From the NCBI RefSeq assembly GCF_030825785.1, contig NZ_JAPJPG010000019.1, positions 1 through 26,778 of the forward strand: a DNA stretch of 26,778 bases, written 5' to 3'. Origin of the DNA: Anaerococcus sp. (GTDB taxonomy: Bacteria > Bacillota > Clostridia > Tissierellales > Peptoniphilaceae). Under the pieces are notes generated by a model. The model was not told the DNA's origin. It saw only the letters and a list, made by a program, of their open reading frames with translations, and ran no database searches. Shown one piece after another: positions 15,038 to 24,500 of the stretch. The position numbers and the translations under genes were made by a program. The first letter of the stretch is position 1. Each line of letters begins with the position of its first letter.

Positions 15038-16550
15038 CACGACAACCCTCATTGGCCTTGATGGCAAGCTTGTAGAAGTAGAATCTGACATAACATCAGG
15101 CCTTCCTTCCTTTACTATAGTGGGTCTTCCTGACTCATCTATCAAGGAATCAAGAGATAGGGTAAGAGTTGCCCTCATCAATTCCGGCTATAGATTTCCA
15201 GCAGGAAGGATTACAATCAATCTCTCCCCAGCAGATCTTAAGAAGGAAGGAACCCAACTAGATCTACCCATAGCTATTTCCCTTCTTGGATCTATGGGAG
15301 TAATTAACTTCGACTATGAAGAATACATAATTTTAGGCGAGCTTTCCCTAGATGGAAGGATAGTTCCTATAAGAGGTGCCCTTGCCATGGTTATAGCAAT
15401 GCGTGAGTTAGGTTTTACAAAATTCATAATTCCTGATGATAATAAGGACGAATGCGCCATAATTTCAGATATAGAAATCTACCCTTTTGATAAGTTAACC
15501 GACTTGGTAGCCTTTCTAAACAAGGAAAAAAAGGTCAAAGCTTACGAGATAGATTTAAGTAAAATCACTGAAGAGAAGACTTACGATTACGACTTCAAGG
15601 ACTTAAAGGGGCAAGAGAGCCTAAAGCGTGCCCTTCAAATAGCAGCAGCTGGGAACCACAATGTCCTAATGATCGGAGCTCCAGGATCTGGTAAGACATT
15701 TTCTGCCAAGCACCTGCCAACCATTCTTCCAGATATGAGCTTTGACGAAAAGGTAGAAGTGACGAAGATTTATTCTATCATGGGACTCCTTGGTAGTGGA
15801 CATCTCGTTAATGAAAGGCCCTTCAGAGCTCCCCATCACACATCAAGCGAAGTAGCTCTCATAGGTGGAGGCCACTCTGTCCCAAGACCAGGTGAGATTA
15901 CCCTAGCCCATAAGGGAGTTCTCCTTCTAGATGAGTTTCCAGAATATAGGAAAAATGTAATAGAAGCCCTTAGAGAGCCACTAGAAAATAAGGAAATAAA
16001 TGTTGCAAGGTCCCAGGCTTCAGTAAAATACCCGGCAGACTTTATCCTAATTGCTGCCATGAATCCTTGTCCATGTGGTAACTACGGCAATCCCTTGAAG
16101 GAATGTACTTGCTCTTTCAATGAAATAAGGAGATATCTCAACAAGATTTCATCTCCTATACTTGATAGAATCGATATACATATAGAGATAAAGCCTGTCA
16201 AATACGAAGACTTAAAGGACGATAGTAAGTCCAAATCATCAAGAGAGCTTAAGGAAGAAGTTGTAAGGGCAAGGCTTATTCAGGAGGAAAGATATAGGAG
16301 TGAGAAGATTTCCACAAATTCAGAGCTAAATACTAATCAGATGAAAAAATATATTAAGCTATCAGAGGATGTAGAAAAAATCGCCAAAATGGCATTTAAT
16401 AAATACAATTTCTCAGTTAGGTCCTTTAATAAGATAATAAAAATGTCAAGGACGATAGCAGACCTTGAAGGAAGTAAGGAAATAGAATCCAAACATCTCC
16501 TAGAAGCAATTCGTTACAGGTCCTTGGATGACAAATACTGGAGCAACTAA
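15021..16550 (+). CDS. ComM/YifB family AAA+ ATPase
   Basis: The family includes ComM, a hexameric branch-migration helicase that helps integrate transforming DNA. I use the ATG at 15021 (AGGTGAT before it), giving 509 residues. The N-terminal ChlI-like domain (about 1-160) has FTIVGLPDSSIKESRDRVRVAL. The Mg-chelatase-type AAA+ core follows, with Walker A GAPGSGKT (219-226), RPFRAPHHT, GVLLLDEFPE, and the cysteine cluster NPCPCGNYGNP then CTCS. It ends with the Mg-chelatase C-terminal domain (RSFNKIIKMSRTIADLEG). It overlaps the upstream pseudouridine synthase, and its TAA overlaps the ATG of the next gene by one base. The next gene is a pilus-type ATPase, which fits a DNA-uptake connection. 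Confidence 0.92.
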   Translation: MYSKTNTTTLIGLDGKLVEVESDITSGLPSFTIVGLPDSSIKESRDRVRVALINSGYRFPAGRITINLSPADLKKEGTQLDLPIAISLLGSMGVINFDYEEYIILGELSLDGRIVPIRGALAMVIAMRELGFTKFIIPDDNKDECAIISDIEIYPFDKLTDLVAFLNKEKKVKAYEIDLSKITEEKTYDYDFKDLKGQESLKRALQIAAAGNHNVLMIGAPGSGKTFSAKHLPTILPDMSFDEKVEVTKIYSIMGLLGSGHLVNERPFRAPHHTSSEVALIGGGHSVPRPGEITLAHKGVLLLDEFPEYRKNVIEALREPLENKEINVARSQASVKYPADFILIAAMNPCPCGNYGNPLKECTCSFNEIRRYLNKISSPILDRIDIHIEIKPVKYEDLKDDSKSKSSRELKEEVVRARLIQEERYRSEKISTNSELNTNQMKKYIKLSEDVEKIAKMAFNKYNFSVRSFNKIIKMSRTIADLEGSKEIESKHLLEAIRYRSLDDKYWSN

Positions 16551-17728
16551 TGACAGAAAAAAGAGAGCTTGGAGTAAATATAGATAAATTTATCAAAAAT
16601 CTCATAAAAAATGCTATCAAACTGAGAGCAAGCGACATCCATATCGAAGCCTTTGCCAACTATTCAAAAATAAGACTCAGGGTAGATGGCGAGCTTAGGG
16701 AATATATGAGGATAAATCTCTCCCAATACGAAAAGCTCGTAAGCAAGATCAAGCTAATGGCAAAGATGGACATCTCGGAGAAAAGACGTCCCCAAGACGC
16801 CAACCTAAAACTTAGAGAATTTGAAGGAATCGACTTTAGGGTATCAAGCCTAAATACAGTAAATGGCGAAAAGATAGTCCTAAGAATCCTATCCATAGAT
16901 GAGTTTAAGAAGACAAGTAGGCTCTTAGGATTTTCTGAAACTTCTATAGGAAAAATCGACCAAGTCCTAAAGAAAAGATCCGGCATGATTATATTTACAG
17001 GACCAACTGGATCGGGCAAGTCCACAAGTCTTTACGCCCTCCTAAACAAATTAAATACTGGTAGGGAGAATATCATAAGCGTAGAAGATCCTGTAGAATA
17101 CAAGATCGAAGGGATTAACCAAGTTTCAGTAAATGAGAAAATCGGTCTTACCTTTTCCAAATCCTTAAGGTCAATCCTAAGACAAGATCCAGATATAATA
17201 ATGATAGGAGAGATTAGAGATAAAGAAACTGCTCAAATTGCTATAAGAGCAGCTATAACAGGCCATATGGTCCTAACAACCCTTCACACAAGAGATGCCC
17301 TTTCCTCAATAGTGAGACTTAAAGACTTAGGGGTAGAAGATTATCTAATAAGATCTGCCCTAAGTCTTTTGGCAAGTCAAAGACTAGTAAGAAAACTCTG
17401 CGATTGCAAAAAGAAAGACACTATGACAGATAACGAATACGAAATAGTAAGCCAATACAAGAAAATCCCAAGAGATAAGATAATCTACAGGCCAAATGGC
17501 TGTGACAAATGCCAAAATGGCTACCTAGGAAGAGAAGCTGTAGAGGAAGTCATCCTAGTAGACAATGAGTTAAAAGAAATCCTAAGAGAAGAAGGAGCTT
17601 CTACTAGCAAAGTAAAAGAAAAACTTAAAAAAGAGGGCTTCAAATCAATGCTAGAAAATGGTATAGACAAAGTCCTAGAAGGAAAAACAAGCTTTGAAGA
17701 AGTCCTTGGGTCCTTGGATGTAGATTAG
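16550..17728 (+). CDS. GspE/PilB-type secretion or pilus assembly ATPase (short form)
   Basis: This hexameric ATPase family drives type IV pili, type II secretion or competence pseudopili (ComGA). The 392 residues lack the long N-terminal N1 region of full PilB and start near the N2-like domain (RASDIHIEA, RVDGELR). Walker A is GPTGSGKS (151-158). SVEDPVEY is the Asp box, QDPDIIMIGEIRD is Walker B, and the His box is TTLHTRDA. The zinc knuckle reads CDC, then CDKCQNGYLGR, slightly reshaped from the C-x2-C pairs of GspE. Translation is coupled to comM (TAATG). No platform protein, prepilin or peptidase gene follows; the operon stops here. ComGA is similarly short, so competence is the leading idea. 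Confidence 0.93.
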   Translation: MTEKRELGVNIDKFIKNLIKNAIKLRASDIHIEAFANYSKIRLRVDGELREYMRINLSQYEKLVSKIKLMAKMDISEKRRPQDANLKLREFEGIDFRVSSLNTVNGEKIVLRILSIDEFKKTSRLLGFSETSIGKIDQVLKKRSGMIIFTGPTGSGKSTSLYALLNKLNTGRENIISVEDPVEYKIEGINQVSVNEKIGLTFSKSLRSILRQDPDIIMIGEIRDKETAQIAIRAAITGHMVLTTLHTRDALSSIVRLKDLGVEDYLIRSALSLLASQRLVRKLCDCKKKDTMTDNEYEIVSQYKKIPRDKIIYRPNGCDKCQNGYLGREAVEEVILVDNELKEILREEGASTSKVKEKLKKEGFKSMLENGIDKVLEGKTSFEEVLGSLDVD

Positions 17729-17820
17729 AGATTTAGGTCAAAATTAAAATTTATAAAGAAAATCATATAAATGTTTATGAAAGAACTATAAATAAAATAT
17801 AAAATAAATAGTTAACAATG

Positions 17821-17909
17821 AAGAAACTGGGTATTGTCATATTTTTAGTTTATCAAACAAGTCTTTGATAAACATATTATGGGAATTGTATGAATGATAC
17901 TAGTTTCTT
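17821..17909 (+). other. 89-nt nested hairpin element in the gap before uppS
   Basis: The 288-base gap between the ATPase stop and uppS has no gene I recognise but holds a layered inverted repeat. The outer stem is AAGAAACT (17821-17828) with AGTTTCTT (17902-17909). The middle stem pairs GTAT..TCATA with TATGA..GATAC. The inner hairpin GTTTATCAAA/TTTGATAAAC (17848-17857, 17864-17873) is perfect over ten pairs with loop CAAGTC. The right end runs into TTTATTTG, so it might act as a terminator. Its length and layered pairing suggest a small RNA or a short miniature element. Confidence 0.5.
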
Positions 17910-17958
17910 TATTTGTATGTTGATGTTATTTTTATCCTATCTCCTTCCGATTTATAAA

Positions 17959-17987
17959 TAGAAAAAGAAGGCTCCTTTGAGTATAAT
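17959..17987 (+). promoter_or_regulatory. Promoter of the uppS-cdsA-rseP-ispG-polC operon
   Basis: TAGAAA (17959-17964) is 17 bases before a perfect TATAAT (17982-17987), about 30 bases ahead of the uppS start. Confidence 0.6.
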
Positions 17988-18016
17988 GAGAAAAGATTAA
18001 AGATAAAGGAATGATT

Positions 18017-18715
18017 ATGGATAATTTAAATATACCGACCCATGTTGCCATAGTTCTTGACGGGAATGGCAGATGGGCAAAAAAGAAGCATATGCCTAGG
18101 ACTTACGGTCACAAGAATGGGGCCGAGAATGTCGTAGATATTTGTCTTTATGCAAAAAAGCGTGGGGTAAAGTACATGACTCTTTACGCTTTTTCGACTG
18201 AAAATTGGAAGAGGCCTCTCGAGGAAGTCAATTATCTAATGAAGCTTGTGATTAAGTTTATTGAGAGCAAGCTAGATATTTTGATGGAGGAAAATTGCAA
18301 GCTTAATTTCATAGGAGATTTGGAAAAGCTTCCAGCTTCTACTAAAGAAATTTGTATTAGAGCTATGGAAGATACTAAGAATAATGATGAGATTACCTTA
18401 AACATCGCCCTAAACTACGGTGGGCGTGATGAGCTAGTCCACGCCTTTAAGGCCATGATGGATGATGGGATAAGTAAGGAAGATATTACAGAAGAGATGA
18501 TTTCTTCCTATTTATATACCAAAGATCAACCAGATCCTGATCTTCTTATTAGACCAGGTGGGGAGCTTAGACTATCTAATTTTTTGATTTACCAGCTTGC
18601 TTATGCGGAGTTTTATTTTACAGATACTTTGTGGCCTGACTTTGATAGGAAGGCATTTGATGAGGCTTTGGAGGAGTTTTCTAGGAGAAATAGAAGATAC
18701 GGAGCCTTGTCATGA
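18017..18715 (+). CDS. uppS: Isoprenyl transferase (undecaprenyl diphosphate synthase)
   Basis: This cis-prenyltransferase condenses isopentenyl diphosphate units to the C55 lipid carrier for wall polymers. The ATG at 18017 is chosen because AAAGGA is seven bases before it; the ATG at 18011 is too close. It has 232 residues. HVAIVLDGNGRWAKK carries the catalytic D15, and YAFSTENWKRP and RPGGELRLSNFLIYQLAYAE follow, with LWPDF near the end. The usual RTSGE is RPGGE here, a small substitution at the diphosphate-binding loop. The stop overlaps the cdsA ATG (ATGA). It heads the operon. Confidence 0.95.
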   Translation: MDNLNIPTHVAIVLDGNGRWAKKKHMPRTYGHKNGAENVVDICLYAKKRGVKYMTLYAFSTENWKRPLEEVNYLMKLVIKFIESKLDILMEENCKLNFIGDLEKLPASTKEICIRAMEDTKNNDEITLNIALNYGGRDELVHAFKAMMDDGISKEDITEEMISSYLYTKDQPDPDLLIRPGGELRLSNFLIYQLAYAEFYFTDTLWPDFDRKAFDEALEEFSRRNRRYGALS

Positions 18716-19488
18716 ACTTGTTTAACAGGGCAATCGGTGGAGCTATAATACTCGCACTTTTGATTATTATAACATTTTTGGGAAGTATTCCCCTAGCTAT
18801 TGGGGTTATGGTTTTCTCCTATATAGCTCTCCATGAGATGAAAGAGGCACTGGGAAAGATTGGAATTACTCTTCCAATCAAGCTTTTGTATGTGACTAAT
18901 ACAATAATCATGCTTGCAGCCTACGTCAATAATTCTGATATTTATATAGCAAGCCTTGTGATTTCTGTATTGTTTATGATGGTGTATATTATCTTGAAGG
19001 GTCATTATAGCCTCTATGACGGCTTTGCAACATCCTTTGTCTTGCTATATGTATCATTTTTGATGAGTCATATACTAAGGATTGAGGATGTGAATTTCGT
19101 ATGGCTTCTTTACATCACGGCTTGGGGATCAGATACTTTTGCCTATCTTATTGGTTCGACTATAGGTAAGCGTAAGTTTGAATCTATAAAACACATTAGC
19201 CCTAACAAGACCATAGAGGGATCTATTGGTGGAATAGTAGGGGCTTGTATCCTAAATTCAATCTTTATCAATGAATTTGGCCTAGGTGTTAAGATTTATG
19301 AAGTCATAATTTTTACGATTATTGCAGCTGTTTTGTCTCAGATTGGAGATTTGATAGCTTCATTTATTAAGAGAAAAACTGGAGTCAAGGATTTTGGTCA
19401 TATTATTCCAGGCCATGGAGGAATCCTAGATAGGTTTGACTCCATGCTTTTTATAGCTCCAGTTTTATATTTGTTTTCAAGATTATAA
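18712..19488 (+). CDS. cdsA: Phosphatidate cytidylyltransferase
   Basis: CdsA makes CDP-diacylglycerol, the branch point of phospholipid synthesis, at the cytoplasmic membrane. The 258 residues form about eight hydrophobic helices. SPNKTIEGSIGG and the C-terminal signature (RKTGVKDFGHIIPGHGGILD followed by RFDS) are the family signature with its metal-binding aspartates. The start overlaps the uppS stop by four bases. In many Firmicutes dxr follows, but here rseP follows directly. Confidence 0.95.
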   Translation: MNLFNRAIGGAIILALLIIITFLGSIPLAIGVMVFSYIALHEMKEALGKIGITLPIKLLYVTNTIIMLAAYVNNSDIYIASLVISVLFMMVYIILKGHYSLYDGFATSFVLLYVSFLMSHILRIEDVNFVWLLYITAWGSDTFAYLIGSTIGKRKFESIKHISPNKTIEGSIGGIVGACILNSIFINEFGLGVKIYEVIIFTIIAAVLSQIGDLIASFIKRKTGVKDFGHIIPGHGGILDRFDSMLFIAPVLYLFSRL

Positions 19489-19497
19489 GGAGAGTTG

Positions 19498-20511
19498 ATG
19501 AGTAAAATAATTATAGCCATAGTAATGTTCTTGTTTTTGATTCTTATTCATGAATTTGGACATTTCCTTCTAGCGAAGGCATCTGGAATAAAGGTAAATG
19601 AGTTCGCCATTGGTATGGGTCCTGCTATATTTAAAAAGCAGGGTGAAGAGACTCTTTATTCCTTAAGACTCATACCAATCGGCGGATATTGCGCTATGGA
19701 GGGAGAGGATGATGAAAGTTCTGATCCTAGGTCCTACGATAGGGCACCTGCCAAGAGTAAGTTTCTTACAATTCTTGCAGGACCTGTGATGAATTTACTC
19801 CTTGCAGTAATCATATTTTTTGTAGTTTCCCTTAATACTGGCGTTGCTACAAAAACGATCGGAGGATTTAGTAAAGATTCTCCAGCCAAGGCCGCTGGTC
19901 TTAAGCTAGGAGATGAAGTAGTAAGTCTTGCTGGAAGGGATGTGACAAACTTCACCGATATTTCACCTATCTTAAATGAATATTATAAGGATAGAGATAA
20001 GGATGAAGAAATTTCCCTAGAGGTCTTATCTAATAATGAAAGTAAAACTTATGATATAAGTCCTATGGAAGAAAATGGGTCTTACTATCTTGGAATAGAG
20101 TCAAAGCTTAGAAAAGCTGGACTTGGGGAAGCTATTAAGATGGGCTTTGTAGAAACAGGCAAAAATATCGCCCTAATATTTGTAGTCTTGGGTAGACTTT
20201 TTACAGGAAAGATTGCCTTTTCAGCCCTTTCCGGTCCCGTAGGAGTGGTAAAGGAGCTAGGCAACCAAGCCCAAAATGGTCTGATGAGCCTTTTGTATTT
20301 TTTAGGCTATATCAGTGTCAACCTCGGAGTATTTAACCTCCTTCCGATACCAGCCCTAGACGGATCAAAGATAGTAAGTGCTCTTTATGAGATGATTACA
20401 GGCAAGCGTGTTAACAAGAAATTTGAAGAAAAAATCACAGTAGTAGGTTTCGTAATTCTTTTGGGGCTAATACTTGTGATTTCAATAAAAGATATAATTA
20501 ATCTATTCTAA
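19498..20511 (+). CDS. rseP: RseP-type intramembrane zinc metalloprotease (site-2 protease)
   Basis: This M50 protease cleaves transmembrane anti-sigma factors or signal-peptide remnants inside the membrane. The ATG at 19498 is preferred over the TTG three bases earlier because GGAGAG spacing fits it better. It has 337 residues. The first helix contains HEFGH (18-22, zinc ligands and catalytic glutamate). A single PDZ domain lies about 110-190 (DSPAAKAAGLKLGDEV-like). The late helix has NLLPIPALDG with the third zinc ligand. One PDZ domain is the RasP pattern of Gram-positives rather than the two in E. coli RseP. Its substrate is not visible here. Confidence 0.94.
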   Translation: MSKIIIAIVMFLFLILIHEFGHFLLAKASGIKVNEFAIGMGPAIFKKQGEETLYSLRLIPIGGYCAMEGEDDESSDPRSYDRAPAKSKFLTILAGPVMNLLLAVIIFFVVSLNTGVATKTIGGFSKDSPAKAAGLKLGDEVVSLAGRDVTNFTDISPILNEYYKDRDKDEEISLEVLSNNESKTYDISPMEENGSYYLGIESKLRKAGLGEAIKMGFVETGKNIALIFVVLGRLFTGKIAFSALSGPVGVVKELGNQAQNGLMSLLYFLGYISVNLGVFNLLPIPALDGSKIVSALYEMITGKRVNKKFEEKITVVGFVILLGLILVISIKDIINLF

Positions 20512-20521
20512 AGGAGATAAA

Positions 20522-21592
20522 ATGAGAAAGAAAACTAAGAAGATTTATGTAGGAGATGTTGCAGTAGGAGGCGACTCTCCTATTTCTGTCCAATCAATGA
20601 CAACAGCAAAGACAAGCGATATAGAAAAGGTAGTAGCACAAATCAATGCCCTAGAAGAAGCAGGTTGCGATATAGCAAGATCTGCCATTAACTCCATAGA
20701 AGATGCCAAGGCAATTGTTGAGATAAAGAAAAGAACCAATATACCTCTTGTAGCGGACATCCAGTTTGATTATAAGCTTGCCCTTGCTGCAGTAGAATAT
20801 GGTTGTGATTGTCTAAGATACAACCCAGGTAATATCGGTGGAAGGGATAAGGTTAAGCTTCTTGTAGATAAGTGCAAGGATAAAAACATCCCTATAAGGA
20901 TTGGGGTAAACTCAGGCTCTATATCGAGAGAAATCGTAGATAGATTCGGTGGAGTAAACGCAGACTCCCTAGTAGCAAGTGCCCTAGAGGAAGTAAAGAT
21001 CCTAGAGGAGATGGACTTTACCGATATCAAGATTTCTGTTAAGTCAAGCGATGTAAACACTATGATCGATGCCTACAGGAAATTATCAGATAAGGTTAAC
21101 TACCCACTCCACCTAGGTGTAACAGAAGCAGGTCCCTTGTACCAAGCCCTTGTCAAATCCTCTATCGGTATAGGTTCTTTACTAAAAGATGGGATAGGAG
21201 ATACTATCAGAGTTTCAATCACAGGAGATATCTTAGAGGAAGTTAAGGCAGGAAAGGCAATCCTCAAGGCCCTTAACCTAAGACGAGATGGCCTAGATAT
21301 AGTATCTTGCCCAACATGTTCAAGAACTACAGTAAATCTTCATGAAATTGTAGAGGAAGTAGAAGAGAAGAGTGGGGGTCTAGATATTTCTGCTAAGGTT
21401 GCCATCATGGGTTGTCCAGTAAATGGACCTGGAGAGAGTAAGGAAGCAGAATATGGAATTTCTGCAGCAAATGGCATGGGCTTTCTCTTTAAGAATGGTA
21501 AAACTATCAAGAAGGTAAGAGAAGATGAGATAGTAGATACTTTGATAGAAACTCTCAAAGAAAGCAAAGAAGATGAGAATAGACCTTCATAA
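20522..21592 (+). CDS. ispG: 4-hydroxy-3-methylbut-2-en-1-yl diphosphate synthase
   Basis: IspG is the Fe-S enzyme that reduces methylerythritol cyclodiphosphate to HMBPP, the penultimate step of the MEP isoprenoid route. The 356 residues form a TIM barrel with VQSMTTAKTSD and LRYNPGNIG, followed by the C-terminal domain with Fe-S cysteines C263 and C266 (SCPTC) and C298 (GCPVNGPGE). The substrate-strand motif GCDIARSAINS departs from the usual GC-D/E-IVRVAVPD. AAGGAG precedes the ATG 11 bases after rseP. Its product precursors feed UppS in the same operon. The end overlaps polC by 20 bases. Confidence 0.95.
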   Translation: MRKKTKKIYVGDVAVGGDSPISVQSMTTAKTSDIEKVVAQINALEEAGCDIARSAINSIEDAKAIVEIKKRTNIPLVADIQFDYKLALAAVEYGCDCLRYNPGNIGGRDKVKLLVDKCKDKNIPIRIGVNSGSISREIVDRFGGVNADSLVASALEEVKILEEMDFTDIKISVKSSDVNTMIDAYRKLSDKVNYPLHLGVTEAGPLYQALVKSSIGIGSLLKDGIGDTIRVSITGDILEEVKAGKAILKALNLRRDGLDIVSCPTCSRTTVNLHEIVEEVEEKSGGLDISAKVAIMGCPVNGPGESKEAEYGISAANGMGFLFKNGKTIKKVREDEIVDTLIETLKESKEDENRPS

Positions 21593-24500
21593 TCTTATAG
21601 ATGTCAAGGAGGGGAGTTTCTTCGTAGTAGAAGCTATCTACTTTACCAAGACCAACATCCTAAGCCTTGAGATCGAATCTGATAGCTATAACTTCACTAG
21701 AGAAGAAAGAGAGAAGCTCTATGACTATTTTTCCTTCGTAAGCCTTGAAATAAATGTACGAAGAAAAGAAGTCGAAGAAGAAAACGTCTCAGATAATGAT
21801 GAGGTAGATGCTTTAGAAGAAACAAGCCCTAGTAATACTCAAGACGAAGAAAAAGTAAGAGAAGACACTCCTCTAAGCGAAACCGAACGCCTCATCAAGG
21901 AAAGAGAGGCCAGGGTCCAAGACGCCATAGATTTCACTATCCAAAATAGAGAAGAAGAAAAAAAGGAAGAGATTCACGTAGAAAACATCAACTTTGGTAG
22001 GAAAATCAAGGAAGATGTGATAGATATTAGAGATCTTTACGAAAGAAAGGGAGTTAATTCTACCCTAATAGGAAAGGTGTACGGACTAGATGTATTCGAG
22101 ACTAAGGGTGGATATTTTATCTACACCTTCGATCTTGAAGATAAGACCGATGCGATTTCTTGTAAGATCTTCGCAAACGCCAAGAACAACTATAAGCTCG
22201 AAACCTTGGGAGAAGGGTCAGAAGTTATGGTCGAGGGAGTCCTAAACTACGATGATTACGCTCACGAGGATGTATTTACAGTAAATGGTATGGTTGATGC
22301 GATACTCGGCAAAAGGACGGACACAGCCCTTGATAAAAGAATTGAGCTAGAAGTCCACACTAAGATGACCAACCTCGATGGCTTTGTAGACAACAAGGAG
22401 CTGGTAAGTACCCTAAAAAACTGGAAGATGGGAGCTGTTGGTATTACTGATACAGCAACCCTCCAAGGCCTTCCAGATCTTTACGAAGCCCTTTCTAAGG
22501 AAGGGATAAGGATGCTTCCAGGAGCTGAGCTTCTCTTAGTAGAAGATGAGCTTAGAGTTCTTACCAATCTAAGCGATAGGGAAGTTTCCGAGATTAAAAA
22601 TATAGAAGAAGAAAGCTTTGTTGTATTCGACCTTGAGACAACAGGCCTTTCCCGCTACAAGGATAGGATAACAGAAATCGGAGCCTGCAGGGTAGAGGGC
22701 GGCAAGATTACAGAAATTTATAACGAATTGGTAAATCCTGAGATGGTTATTCCAGAAAAAATCATCGAAATAACTGGTATTACTAACGAGATGGTAAAAG
22801 ACTGCCCTACAATCGAAGATATCCTTCCAGGATTTTTGGACTTCTGCAAGGACTCAATCCTAGTAGGACAAAACACCGACTTCGATGTGGGATTTATTAG
22901 GGAAAACTGCCACAGGATGGGGATAGACTTTAATCCAATCTATCTAGATACTCTTCCAATGGCTAGGGCCTTGTTTAGTGATATGAAGAAGTTCTCCCTA
23001 GATAAGATCGCAAGAAAACTTGAGATTCCTGCCTTCAACCACCACAGGGCAAGCGATGACGCTAGAGCTACTGCTCAGATTTTCATCAAGATGTTTAAGA
23101 TGATTATGGAAGAAGAAGGGATAAATCTTTCTACTATCAACAAACTTAAAAGCCACTGGCCTAAGTCAAAACACGAGTATTTCTCTGCCACAGTTTATGC
23201 TAAGGATAAGGTCGGACTTAAAAATCTCTACCAACTTATCTCAGAATCTAGGATGAAGTATTTCAATACGGAGGCCAAGACTCCTATCTCTGTTTTAGAA
23301 AAGTACAGGGAAGGGCTACTGGTTGGATCAGGTTCTGATGAAGGAATCTTATTTTCATATTTACAAAATGAGAGAAACAAAAAAGACCTTAATAGGATTA
23401 GGGACCTATTTGACTTCTACCAAATGGCTCCTCTAGGAATCTATAATGATATGGTAAATAAGGGCAAAATCCGTGATTTCGATCAGGTTAGACAAATAAA
23501 TAAGAGGATTTTAGACTTTGCCAAGGAGGATAATAAGCTTGCTGTAGCAACGGGTGCGGTAAGATATCTAGAAAAGGATGATTATATCCTAAGAAATATC
23601 CTCCACAAGGGTCAATATTTCAGATACCATGAAGACGAGCCTCTTTATTATTTTAGGACTACAAAGGAGATGATGGATGACTTCTCTTATCTAAATCCAA
23701 TTGATGCAGAGGATGTTGTTATTAGAAACCCAAGAAAAATCGTCGATATGATAGAGGATATTAGACCAATTCCTAAGGGGACCTTCCCACCTAAAATCGA
23801 AGGATCTGATAAGGAGCTTAGGGATACCTGTTTTGCCAAGGCCCATTCGATCTATGGAGATCCCCTACCAAAGATAGTAGAAGATAGACTAAATCGTGAG
23901 CTTAACTCAATTATTTCTAATGGTTATGCGGTTCTTTATATAATTGCCAAGAAGCTTGTAGGTAAGTCCAACGAAGATGGCTACCTAGTAGGATCGCGTG
24001 GATCTGTTGGTTCTTCCTTTGCTGCTACCATGGCAGATATTACCGAGGTAAACCCACTTTCTCCTCACTATGTCTGTCCTAATTGCAAGCACTCAGAGTT
24101 TTTCGAAGAAGATCTTTTAGGAGCAGGAATCGACTATCCAGACAAGGCCTGTCCAGATTGTGGAACTATGATGAGAAAAGATGGTCACAATATACCATTC
24201 GAGGTCTTCTTAGGATTTGAGGGAGACAAGGAGCCAGATATAGACCTAAACTTTGCAGGAGAATACCAGCCTACTATCCACAAATATACCGAAGTCCTCT
24301 TCGGTGAGGGAAAGGTCTTTAGGGCAGGAACCATTGGGGCCATCCAGGATAATACCGCCTTTGGCTATATCAAAAAATATAGCGAAGATTACCAAGTAGA
24401 ATTTACCAATGCTCAGATAAGGAAAATCCAAAGAGGGCTCAAGGATGTCAAAAGAACAACCGGCCAGCATCCGGGAGGCTTAATTGTAGTTCCTGATGAT

